Origin: CAYXDO01 sp964463485
GTDB taxonomy: Bacteria > Myxococcota > Kuafuiibacteriia > Kuafuiibacteriales > Kuafuiibacteriaceae
DNA length: 64,000 nt
Reading direction: 5' to 3'
Assembly: GCA_964463485.1 (NCBI GenBank)
Contig: CAYXDO010000011.1
Coordinates: forward strand, 1-64,000
This document shows, piece by piece, positions 27,701-34,950 of this stretch. Position 1 is the first letter of the stretch. Every line of letters begins with the position of its first letter. The position numbers and the translations under genes were made by a program. Under the pieces are notes generated by a model. The model was not told where the DNA came from. It searched no databases and saw only the letters and a program-made list of their open reading frames with translations.

Positions 27701-28485
27701 GCGACGCCAGCCGCGTCGGCGGCGCTCACGGCGATCGCAGTATTGCCGTCGTAAGACGCGTCGCTCGCGGGGCTCGTCACGGTGATGACAGGGCCGCTCG
27801 AGTTGTCGACGACGAAGAATGCGTCGTCGGAAGCCGTTCGGTTGCCGATGTCGGTAGCGACGGCGCGGAGCGAGACCTGTCCTTCGGGCAGGCGTGTGCT
27901 GTCGAAGCTGATCTCGAAGGGCGCGGTGGTATCGCTGCCGAGCAGCGTGCTCTCGTGGAAGATCTCGACCTTCTCGACCTTGGCGTCGTCCATGGCATCG
28001 AGCCGCGCAGCGACCGTGCCCATGATGGTGGAGCCAGGCGTTGGGGCCAGCCATTCCACGGTGGGCCCGACCAGATCGCGACAATCGATTTCGTCGGTCT
28101 GGTCGTCGCAGTCGTTGTCGATGTTGTCGTCGCAGACTTCCTTCGCCTTGGTGTTCACATTGGCGTCGTTGTCGTTGCAGTCGGCGCCCGCCCCGATCCC
28201 TGCGGTCTTCGAGTTCTCTCCGTCTCGGTCGAGATCGGAGTCGCGCGTCTGCGATTTGCAGTCGTTGTCGACGCCGTCGTACGGCGTTTCAGTCGCGGCG
28301 CAGGCGACACATTCGCCGGGGTCCTCGTCGTTGGGGCGCTCGCACTTCTGCCCGAGCTCACAGTCAGTCGTAGCGATGCACCCTTCGTCGGTCGAGCAAC
28401 CGGCGAGCGCAACGCTCAGCGTCAGCGCCGAGGCGAGGCCAAGTGTTCGGAGTGGTCTGCGAATCATGAATTGTCTTTTCGACAT
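24742..28485 (-). CDS. Large lipoprotein: MopE-type metal-binding motifs, Ig-like domains, FG-GAP repeats
   Basis: Predicted surface lipoprotein of 1247 residues. The signal peptide ends at lipobox ALAGC (about residue 30), with GGAG 5 bases before the ATG. Residues 35-140 contain two MopE-like motifs, DNDCKSQTRDSDLDRDG and CDDNIDNDCDDQTDE. Next come four or five Ig/cadherin-like domains (about 145-500; 'PDPAGIRQIDAN', 'VDGVTIAEIRDPPYRTVF'). The rest is FG-GAP/VCBS repeats with calcium loops such as VGDLDGDGRADLLL and VGDIEGDGDLDIAVG. This architecture is typical of myxobacterial surface proteins; calcium and perhaps copper binding are likely, the role otherwise unknown. Confidence 0.88.
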   Translation of the reverse strand: MSKRQFMIRRPLRTLGLASALTLSVALAGCSTDEGCIATTDCELGQKCERPNDEDPGECVACAATETPYDGVDNDCKSQTRDSDLDRDGENSKTAGIGAGADCNDNDANVNTKAKEVCDDNIDNDCDDQTDEIDCRDLVGPTVEWLAPTPGSTIMGTVAARLDAMDDAKVEKVEIFHESTLLGSDTTAPFEISFDSTRLPEGQVSLRAVATDIGNRTASDDAFFVVDNSSGPVITVTSPASDASYDGNTAIAVSAADAAGVARIEVFIDGVSSASATSETLNGTFDASTLAEGDHTLRIETTDVSGNSSSTEGSFRVDRTGPVVTIDPADGAEATGSIIVSVTAADPAGIRQIDANAQSGSASPLEFNLDTLTLPNGPYDIDAVAWDATIIDGQMTGNRSSPARSTITVFNQENVAPVTRFIEPTDGDGVFGSTDIRVDANSPKGIDRVEILVDGVTIAEIRDPPYRTVFDYSRTTGSTSVIEAIATDGDGITARVSSNVVVVHGPNLRRAIEVPVPAGTTNFEVGDLDGDGRADLLLYGGNSGAVILPGSGSFTFGAPISLNANLERAQLIDYDQDGDLDVVGVGVGSVYVILNEGGGVFAAPAQYAYAPAVGARAFYAADFDSPPDGRPDVIVGNDANGLDFVVLRQLPNRRLVVAESIGLVGGIVDIAVGDIEGDGDLDIAVGRGRTSFVTVFINQGARNFIAGRDYPTRYPLIYVEFAKVDTDAYLDLVGITEGRAISVLRCDGANPPGFVNHQTIELPADPNGYDTPDLNGDGISDLVVTLPVGNQMEVRENLNGRFGTRRNYIMAKDVRSPRGVDLDGDDDLDIAALDGRGETLVIAPNRGANVGAWRFGAAPVLPLDFLQPPPDKECVYGRVGNQLDRVPGTVNVGEVVGGGNADLVFGVDRIECEIPLNDQGTQPQFIPPAAAMFENFGGGDFAPIPAVELPRYVEPREIAIGDLDGAFNSDMAVASQNQYVDGDTAALVLSTSTVQPTYAIQPIHLDKPSSTAIGDPDNDGNGNAIFAATGPIGHGGRMFEANGLESPYNFVIPQAIGANSVVAGNIDNDSNGYLDFAIANSRSDNITLWSWNGSAFDRVIFNTNVSISALHLMQFPNVDPLRGKSLVGIGESGVVILHPTNPGIFDPPVSFSAGQPSAPFQISGGDYNRDGIGDLLVLNQAQDAVAMLFGRPRSNRFPSGGFFAPYLVSTNRQPQDMAEGLIWENSDDIVVINKVIPGIMFLLNESN

Positions 28486-28596
28486 GTGTTCTCCGGGCAG
28501 CGCGGGATTCTACCCATCGTCGACTTGAAATCAAGGAGACGACCCGCACGAGTTCGCGTGCTCGCTCGAAAGCCCGCCGAGTGGCACAATGCCCCC

Positions 28597-28992
28597 ATGA
28601 ACCCCAACACTTCGGTCGGCGAGCACATGAGCGCAGCCCCGGTATCCGTCGCGCCTGCAACGACGCTGGAGTCAGCGCTGAGGACCATGAACGAGCGCGG
28701 TGTGCGACATCTGCCGGTCGTCGATGGGGGCCGGATCGTCGGCATGCTGAGCGAACGCGAAGCCCAGCTCGCGTTGGCCCTGCTCGCTGGGGGCGCCCGG
28801 GCGAGCGTCGAAGTGGCGATGTCGAAAGACCCTTACGTAGCCGACAAAGCCACCCCCCTCGCTCAAGTTGCCCGAAACATGGCCGACCAAAAGCTCGGTT
28901 CAGTCGCGGTCGTCGATCAAAATGCGCTCGTGGGCGTCTTTACGACGGTGGACGCCCTGCGGCTCCTCTCTCAGCTCATCGAGAATCGCTAG
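28597..28992 (+). CDS. Two-CBS-domain protein
   Basis: Small cytoplasmic protein of 131 residues made of two CBS domains (about 8-60 and 72-128), which usually form an adenine-nucleotide-sensing pair. Motifs include ERGVRHLPVVDGGRIVGMLS and GSVAVVDQNALVGVFT. The long open frame on this strand upstream is antisense to the lipoprotein gene; only the part from this ATG has family similarity. It is divergent from that gene with a 111-base gap. The partner or effector is not evident. Confidence 0.85.
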   Translation: MNPNTSVGEHMSAAPVSVAPATTLESALRTMNERGVRHLPVVDGGRIVGMLSEREAQLALALLAGGARASVEVAMSKDPYVADKATPLAQVARNMADQKLGSVAVVDQNALVGVFTTVDALRLLSQLIENR

Positions 28993-29011
28993 CCAGGCCG
29001 TCGCTCCAAGC

Positions 29012-29518
29012 TCAGCTCGGAGGCTCCCCGGCCTGCACCTGATCGATCGGCGTGGGCGGCTCGAGCAAATAGGAGGCGTGGCAACGCACGCAAGTCTCTG
29101 CAACCTTTCCGTAGAGCTCGGCGACCTTCGCCGAGTCTTCGGCCTTCGAAGCGCGTTCGAGCTCACCGGCGAGCGCGTGAAGTCGCCCTTCGAACGCCAC
29201 GATCTCGGCCGGTACCACACCGCTCGGCACCAAGGTCTGCGAAGAAATATGAGCGGCGATGTCGTGTGTGCTGGCAAAGTCGAGGAACAAGATCGACCAT
29301 AACAGATCGTTCATATCGTCCCCGTGGCCTTGCATCCGCGCGCCTAGAGCTGCGCGGGCTTCCGAGCTGAGATTCGCCGGCACGGGCATGGCGGGTCGGA
29401 CGGGCGCATCGGATTTTGCGCTCGCACAGCCCGCGATGAAGAGTGCGATGACGCTTGGAGTAGCGAGGCCAGCGCGGATGTTCCGGAGCGCCGCGAGCAC
29501 GATCGAGGAGGCAGACAT
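29012..29518 (-). CDS. Cytochrome c class II-like lipoprotein
   Basis: Predicted periplasmic, lipid-anchored c-type cytochrome of 168 residues. The chosen ATG gives a signal segment ending in lipobox FIAGC (Cys31). The heme site CVRCH lies near the C terminus, preceded by long helices (LHALAGELERASKAEDSAKVAELYGKV region), the layout of cytochrome c'/class II proteins. Distal ligand and redox partner cannot be assigned. An in-frame extension to 29632 overlaps the branching enzyme gene and looks non-coding. It is divergent from glgB with a 57-base gap. Confidence 0.8.
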   Translation of the reverse strand: MSASSIVLAALRNIRAGLATPSVIALFIAGCASAKSDAPVRPAMPVPANLSSEARAALGARMQGHGDDMNDLLWSILFLDFASTHDIAAHISSQTLVPSGVVPAEIVAFEGRLHALAGELERASKAEDSAKVAELYGKVAETCVRCHASYLLEPPTPIDQVQAGEPPS

Positions 29519-29575
29519 CACCGGAGCGTACACGACGGACTTGTCGCCGTCCTCGTTCTGGGCACGTATCGCCGA

Positions 29576-31462
29576 GTGACTCCCAGCATCATCGGAGAGC
29601 TCGACCTCTTCTTGTTCAACGAGGGCACCCATTCACGATTGCACGAGCGTTTGGGCGCGCACTTGACGTCGTCAGGAGGTCGGGAAGGCGCGTGTTTCGC
29701 GGTTTGGGCTCCGGACGCCCACGAGGTCTCGCTCGTCGCGGACTTCGATGGTTGGAGGCCTCACCGCTTGATGCTGCGAGGAACGTCGGGGATCTGGGAA
29801 GCCTTCGTAGAGGGCCCACGGCCGGGGACTCGCTATCGCTTTCGCATTCGTTCCCGTCATGGCGGAACACACGACAAAGTCGATCCTTTCGGCTTCCGAT
29901 TCGATCCTCCGCCGAGCAACGCCTCGATCGTCCATCGCCACGAGCTTCGCTTTGACGACGACGCCTGGATGTCCATTCGCTCCAAGCGCAACGCCCACGA
30001 CGCCCCGATCTCGATCTACGAGGTCCATCTCGGGAGCTGGATGCGACCGCATGGCCGCGTCGCCTCTTACGTGGAGCTCGCTGAACCGCTCGCGCTCCAC
30101 GTCCAGCGTCACGGGTACACGCACGTCGAGCTCATGCCGATCATGGAGCACCCTTTCTATGGTTCGTGGGGCTATCAAACGACCGGATACTTCGCGCCCA
30201 CGGGTCGATATGGCACGCCCGAAGATCTGGCGCGCCTCATCGACGTCCTTCATCGACACGAGATCGGTGTGATCCTCGACTGGGTGCCCTCACACTTCCC
30301 TACGGACACCTTCGCGCTCGCTCGCTTCGACGGTTCGCATCTGTACGAGCACCAAGATCCGCGACAGGGTCACCACCCCGACTGGAACAGCGCAATTTTC
30401 AACTACGGCCGCAACGAAGTGCGGAGCTTCTTGTTATCGAGCGCGTGCTTTTGGCTCGAGCGCTTCCACATCGACGGGCTGCGCGTCGACGCGGTCGCTT
30501 CGATGCTCTACCTCGACTACTCCCGGCGCCACGGCGAGTGGGTTCCGAATCGATTCGGCGGCCGAGAGAACATCGAAGCGATCGAGTTCCTTCGTCTGCT
30601 CAACCGGACCGTGGAGGAACGATTCCCGGGCGTCATCACGGTGGCCGAGGAGTCCACGGCGTGGCCCATGGTCACGCGGAACGCTCACGTCGGAGGTCTC
30701 GGCTTCCACTACAAATGGGACATGGGCTGGATGCACGACACGTTGGCGTACATGGCTCTCAACCCCATCTTCCGCCGTCACCATCAACAGAAGCTCACGT
30801 TCAGACCGATGTACGCCAACACCGAGAACTTCGTGCTCGCGCTGTCCCACGACGAAGTCGTGCACATGAAAGGCTCGCTGCCCGGCAAGATGCCTGGCGA
30901 CCCGTGGCAGCGCTTCGCGAACGTCCGGCTGCTCCTCGCGAACATGTTCGGCACGCCCGGCAAGAAGCTCATGTTCATGGGCATGGAGTTCGCGGATCCC
31001 AAAGAGTGGTCGCATGAGCGAGGCCTCGACTTCAGCCTCTATCAAGACCCAAGTCACGCCGGCGTCGCTCGATGGGTGGCCGACCTCAACCACTTCTATC
31101 GATCTCGACCTTCGATGTTCGAGCTCGACCACGACCCCGGTGGCTTCGAGTGGGTCGACTTCAGAGACACCGATAGCTCCGTCGTCTCTTACCTGCGCAA
31201 ATCCCGCGACGAACGATTCACACTCGTCGTCCTCAACCACACTCCGGTTGCAAGGTACGGATATCGAGTTGGTGTCCCTCTGCCAGGCTTGTGGAAAGAG
31301 GCGCTGAACTCCGACGCCCCCACTTACGGCGGCAGTGGCGTCGGAAACCTAGGCGGTGTTGAGGCCGAGCCCATCTCGTTTCACGGGCACCCCTACTCCA
31401 TTCCCGTCACGCTGCCGCCCCTCGGGGCGCTCTTCTTCACACCGCCCGATCGCGCGAGTTGA
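29576..31462 (+). CDS. glgB: 1,4-alpha-glucan branching enzyme (GH13)
   Basis: Introduces alpha-1,6 branches into glycogen. The 628-residue protein has an N-terminal carbohydrate-binding domain (FAVWAPDAHEVSLVADF, about 38-54), the GH13 barrel and a C-terminal beta domain. The catalytic triad is complete: Asp305 (GLRVDAVASML), Glu358 (VAEEST) and Asp426 (ALSHDEVV). The motif MPIMEHPFYGSWGYQTTGY is diagnostic for GlgB. The start is GTG; length fits the short GlgB form lacking the first CBM48. No other glycogen gene is nearby. Its stop directly abuts the stop of the convergent pepF-like gene. Confidence 0.94.
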   Translation: MTPSIIGELDLFLFNEGTHSRLHERLGAHLTSSGGREGACFAVWAPDAHEVSLVADFDGWRPHRLMLRGTSGIWEAFVEGPRPGTRYRFRIRSRHGGTHDKVDPFGFRFDPPPSNASIVHRHELRFDDDAWMSIRSKRNAHDAPISIYEVHLGSWMRPHGRVASYVELAEPLALHVQRHGYTHVELMPIMEHPFYGSWGYQTTGYFAPTGRYGTPEDLARLIDVLHRHEIGVILDWVPSHFPTDTFALARFDGSHLYEHQDPRQGHHPDWNSAIFNYGRNEVRSFLLSSACFWLERFHIDGLRVDAVASMLYLDYSRRHGEWVPNRFGGRENIEAIEFLRLLNRTVEERFPGVITVAEESTAWPMVTRNAHVGGLGFHYKWDMGWMHDTLAYMALNPIFRRHHQQKLTFRPMYANTENFVLALSHDEVVHMKGSLPGKMPGDPWQRFANVRLLLANMFGTPGKKLMFMGMEFADPKEWSHERGLDFSLYQDPSHAGVARWVADLNHFYRSRPSMFELDHDPGGFEWVDFRDTDSSVVSYLRKSRDERFTLVVLNHTPVARYGYRVGVPLPGLWKEALNSDAPTYGGSGVGNLGGVEAEPISFHGHPYSIPVTLPPLGALFFTPPDRAS

Positions 31463-33430
31463 CTATTTCTTCGGGAGCCGGGCCGCGATCTTCTCCATCT
31501 CGTCGAGCGTAGCTGCGAGGAGACGGCCCGCCGCGTCGATCGCGTCCGACTTCGTCAGATCGACCCCAGCTCGGCGAAGCAGCTCGAGCGGCGGCGCCGC
31601 CGATCCGCCCTTCAGCATGCCGAGATAAGCATCGCGCGCCGAGGGCCCCTCTCTCTTTATCTTCTCGGACAGAGCGATCCCTGCTGCCAGCCCCGTCGCG
31701 TACGTGAAGACGTAATATTTGTAGTAGAAGTGCGGGATGTACGCCCACTCCGCGTCGTCGTTCGCATCGATCACGAACTCGGGTCCGTAGTAGTCGCGCA
31801 ACAGACCACCATAGGTCTTCTCGAGCAGCTCCGCGGTGAGCGGCGTGCCGCTCTCCGCCGCCGTGTGGGCCGCCAGCTCGAACTCCGCGAACAGCGCCTG
31901 CCGATAGATCGTGGTTCGAATCGTCTCCACGAGCTCGTTGAGCAAGAACAGTCGCTCCTCGTCGGTCTTCGCTCGCGCGATCAAATGGTCCGAGAGGAGC
32001 TTCTCGTTGATGGTCGAAGCAATCTCCGCATTGAACGCCGCGTAGTTGGACGTCACGTAGGGTTGGTGTTTCATGGACAGGTGGCTGTGCACGGCGTGTC
32101 CGAGCTCGTGGGCGAGCGTCGACACGTCATCGAGGCCGCCGAAGTAGTTGAGCTTCAAAAAAGGGTGCACGCCGTGAACGGCGCTGCAGAACGCGCCACT
32201 CTCCTTGTCCTTGTTCGGATACACGTCGACCCACCCGTTCTTCGGATCGATCGCCAACTTCACGACGGACACGTAGTCGTTTCCGAGCGGCGTGAGCGCT
32301 TGCGGCACGATCTTCGATGCCTCCGCGTAGTCGAAGTCCAACAACACGGACTTCACCATCGGAGCGTAGAGGTCGTAGAGGTGAATGTCCGAAAGACCCA
32401 TCAATTGCTTCCGAAGCCGTATGTATCGATGGAGCGGGGCCAGGTTGTTGCGCACGCCGGCGACCAGTGATCGGTAGACGGAGGGATCGATTTGATCCTT
32501 GTCCAAGTAAGCCTCGAGCGCGGTCGAATATCCGCGCGCACGCGCGAACAAGATGTTCGTCTTCACTTGCCCGGAGAGGGTGCTCGCGAGGGCGTCGTGA
32601 TACTGCTTCAGCGTTCCGAGCAGCGCATCTACCGCTTCCTTGCGCACTCGGCGGTCCGAAGACGCGCGATACTTCGAATAACTAGCGAGCGTGAGCTTCA
32701 CGGGCTTGCCGTTCTCGTCGTTGATCGATGGCATCGGGAGGTCGCCAAGCAAGGCACCAAACGTCTTCTCGTGATCGGAAGGGAGCTCGTTCAGGTCGAT
32801 CTCAGCCCAAAGATTGTCGCCAGCGAGAGCGAGGACCGATTCTGCTTCGGGCGAGAGCACACGCGATTTTCGGCGCAACAGTCCGTCGAGGTACGGCGCG
32901 TAAGCCGCGAGCTTTGGCTCTGCTTTGCGCGCCGCGGCCATGGCGCCGGCGTCGAGCGCCAACACCTCCTGGCGAATGAACGACGACGAACGCATGAGCT
33001 CGTTCATCGCCTCGAGACTGCGGTCGTTCATGCTCGAGAGCTTGGCGTCCTTTTGCGCGCCGTCGAAACGAAGGTGGGCGTAAAGCGTCAGCCGATTGGT
33101 GAGCAGTCGCGTCTCGAAATAGATCGCCAAACACGACGCCAAATCGGCTGGGCTCCCGAGCTTTCCCCGGAACCCCAGAAGCTTGTCGCGCAAGGACTTC
33201 GCATCGAGCATGCCCTTCTCGAACGCTGCGTCCTCGGGGAACAGCGGGTCGAGCTTCCACTTGTGCAGTTCGGGAATCTGCTCCCGCGGCATGTTGCCAT
33301 CCGGCACGAACGGCGCCCCCAACGCGTGCGTCGCGAGGACGGACGCGGCGAGGAAGCCACAACCCGCTCCGACGCGACGAGATCTGAAGGGGAGTTCGAG
33401 CACGGCGAGGACGATCAAACTGGTTCGCAT
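31463..33430 (-). CDS. pepF: Oligoendopeptidase F-like M3 metallopeptidase, possibly exported
   Basis: Zinc peptidase that cleaves oligopeptides. The 655-residue protein shows the M3 motif HELGH (His441, Glu442, His445) in LAHELGHAVHSH, with the third-ligand region shortly after (FNAEIASTINEKLL). The mature part (from about residue 45: MPREQIPELHKWKLDPLF) matches PepF. The N-terminal 40 residues contain a hydrophobic segment ending ATHALGAP, which may be a signal peptide. That is unusual because most PepF are cytoplasmic, though periplasmic forms exist. It is divergent from the FAD oxidoreductase gene. Confidence 0.9.
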   Translation of the reverse strand: MRTSLIVLAVLELPFRSRRVGAGCGFLAASVLATHALGAPFVPDGNMPREQIPELHKWKLDPLFPEDAAFEKGMLDAKSLRDKLLGFRGKLGSPADLASCLAIYFETRLLTNRLTLYAHLRFDGAQKDAKLSSMNDRSLEAMNELMRSSSFIRQEVLALDAGAMAAARKAEPKLAAYAPYLDGLLRRKSRVLSPEAESVLALAGDNLWAEIDLNELPSDHEKTFGALLGDLPMPSINDENGKPVKLTLASYSKYRASSDRRVRKEAVDALLGTLKQYHDALASTLSGQVKTNILFARARGYSTALEAYLDKDQIDPSVYRSLVAGVRNNLAPLHRYIRLRKQLMGLSDIHLYDLYAPMVKSVLLDFDYAEASKIVPQALTPLGNDYVSVVKLAIDPKNGWVDVYPNKDKESGAFCSAVHGVHPFLKLNYFGGLDDVSTLAHELGHAVHSHLSMKHQPYVTSNYAAFNAEIASTINEKLLSDHLIARAKTDEERLFLLNELVETIRTTIYRQALFAEFELAAHTAAESGTPLTAELLEKTYGGLLRDYYGPEFVIDANDDAEWAYIPHFYYKYYVFTYATGLAAGIALSEKIKREGPSARDAYLGMLKGGSAAPPLELLRRAGVDLTKSDAIDAAGRLLAATLDEMEKIAARLPKK

Positions 33431-33483
33431 GTCCGCCTGCTAGTCGAGGGATCGGGAACTGTCGAGCGCGCGGACTCGCCTCG

Positions 33484-33512
33484 TTGACAAGTGTCCCCGC
33501 CAAGGCAACATC
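33484..33512 (+). promoter_or_regulatory. Candidate promoter for the FAD oxidoreductase gene
   Basis: A perfect TTGACA (-35) at 33484-33489 lies 29 bases before the ATG at 33519. At 17 bases spacing the -10 is AACATC, a poor match. The call is tentative. Confidence 0.25.
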
Positions 33513-33518
33513 CGGCGC

Positions 33519-34865
33519 ATGTCCAACCGCCATGCTGTTGCGGTGATCGGAGGCGCCACTGCGGGCGCCGAAGTCGCCTCTCGCCTCGCCAAGTCCGGAG
33601 CGTTCGTCGTCGTCTTCGACATGAACGCGCGCCCCTACGGCAAAATCGAAGATGGGCTGCCCCGGTGGCACTCGGCGCTTCGAAAGAAAGAGTACGAGAA
33701 CATCAAAGGGAAGCTCGACCACCCCGACATCCTGTACGTCCCCTCCACCAAGATCGGACGTGACGTCTCGTTCGAGGAGCTGACATCCCGCTGGGGCTTT
33801 ACGGCGGTCGTCTTGGCCTGTGGCGCCTGGAGAGATCGCCCCCTGCAGATCGAAGGCGCCGACAACTACGTGGGCAAGGGGCTGATTTATCAGAACCCAT
33901 TCGTCATCGCGTTCAACCGTTCGCACTACGAGAAAGGTGTGACGCCTTACGAGATGCGAGACGACGCGATCGTGGTCGGCGGCGGGCTCGCTTCAATCGA
34001 CGTCGCGAAGATCCTGATGCTCGAGACCGTCGTCGCTCGGCTCGCGACGCGCGGGGTCCACGTCGACATCGAGGAGCTGGAGCACACCGGCATTCCGGCG
34101 ACGCTCGCCCAGCTCGGGCTCACCTTCGAACAGTTGGATCTCAAAGGGTGTACGCTCTTCTACCGTCGGCGCCCTGACGACATGCCGCTCATGGAAGCGC
34201 CAGAAGGGGCGGACGCCGCGAGGTTGGAAAAGGTCCAAAAATCTCGGCGAAAGATCCTCGAAAAAGCGATGGAGAAGTTCGCGTTCAAGTTCGAACCGCT
34301 CTCCGTTCCCGAGAAGCTCATCGTCGAAAACGGACAGCTGGTCGGCTTGGGTTTTTCGCGTGTAAAGGTCGAAGGCAAGAAGCTGGTTCCGACAGGCGAG
34401 ACCTACGAGCGTCGTGGCTCCTACGTCATCAGCTCGATCGGCAGCATTCCGGAGGCTATGCCGGGCGTGAAAATGAACGGAGAGCTCTTCCCGTTCTCGG
34501 ACTGGGATCTCGGGCGCATCGACGCGTTCCCGAATGTGTTCTCGGCGGGCAATGTCGTCACCGGCAAGGGCAACATCATCGCGTCGCGGCGGCACGCGGA
34601 GCACGTCGCCGAGGCGCTGGTCGAACGATTCCTCGGCTTGGGGTCAGACGGCCACGCTGGCGAAGAGCAGATGTTCCAAGGCGTGGTCAAGACTGCGGAG
34701 CTGAAGGCTGAAGCCATCGGACAGGCTGTCGCTCGGCTTCCAAAAGCCGATGCCGCGACGGTGGAACAGCTCCGGCTGCGCGCCGAGGCGCGCAAAGCGG
34801 AGGTCGGCGCCGTCGGTACCTTGATCGCGTGGCTCGACAAGGTGACGCCTTCCCGCTTCACTTGA
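33519..34865 (+). CDS. FAD/NAD(P)-dependent oxidoreductase, GltD/ferredoxin-NADP-reductase-like
   Basis: Cytoplasmic flavoprotein of 448 residues. The FAD Rossmann motif is VIGGATAGAEVASRLA at 9-24; a second dinucleotide motif, IVVGGGLASIDVAKIL, lies near 152-167. The late FAD-binding segment FPNVFSAGNVVTGKGN marks the C-terminal flavin contact. The fold resembles the small subunit of glutamate synthase and related ferredoxin-NADP reductases, but no Fe-S cysteines are seen. Electron partner and substrate are unknown. It is followed on the same strand by the spermidine-synthase-like gene, possibly co-transcribed. Confidence 0.85.
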   Translation: MSNRHAVAVIGGATAGAEVASRLAKSGAFVVVFDMNARPYGKIEDGLPRWHSALRKKEYENIKGKLDHPDILYVPSTKIGRDVSFEELTSRWGFTAVVLACGAWRDRPLQIEGADNYVGKGLIYQNPFVIAFNRSHYEKGVTPYEMRDDAIVVGGGLASIDVAKILMLETVVARLATRGVHVDIEELEHTGIPATLAQLGLTFEQLDLKGCTLFYRRRPDDMPLMEAPEGADAARLEKVQKSRRKILEKAMEKFAFKFEPLSVPEKLIVENGQLVGLGFSRVKVEGKKLVPTGETYERRGSYVISSIGSIPEAMPGVKMNGELFPFSDWDLGRIDAFPNVFSAGNVVTGKGNIIASRRHAEHVAEALVERFLGLGSDGHAGEEQMFQGVVKTAELKAEAIGQAVARLPKADAATVEQLRLRAEARKAEVGAVGTLIAWLDKVTPSRFT

Positions 34866-34950
34866 GCCCATAGACCTCCTGAAACTCTCCTCGCGTCGAC
34901 TCGGCCTCCTCGCGCTCCTCACGGGTGTCTCTGGGCTCGGCAGCGAGACC

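Noticed and set aside
26668..28596. Long plus-strand frame leading into the CBS gene
   Set aside because: Only the part from the ATG at 28597 has family similarity. The rest is antisense to the FG-GAP lipoprotein gene and His/Arg-rich.
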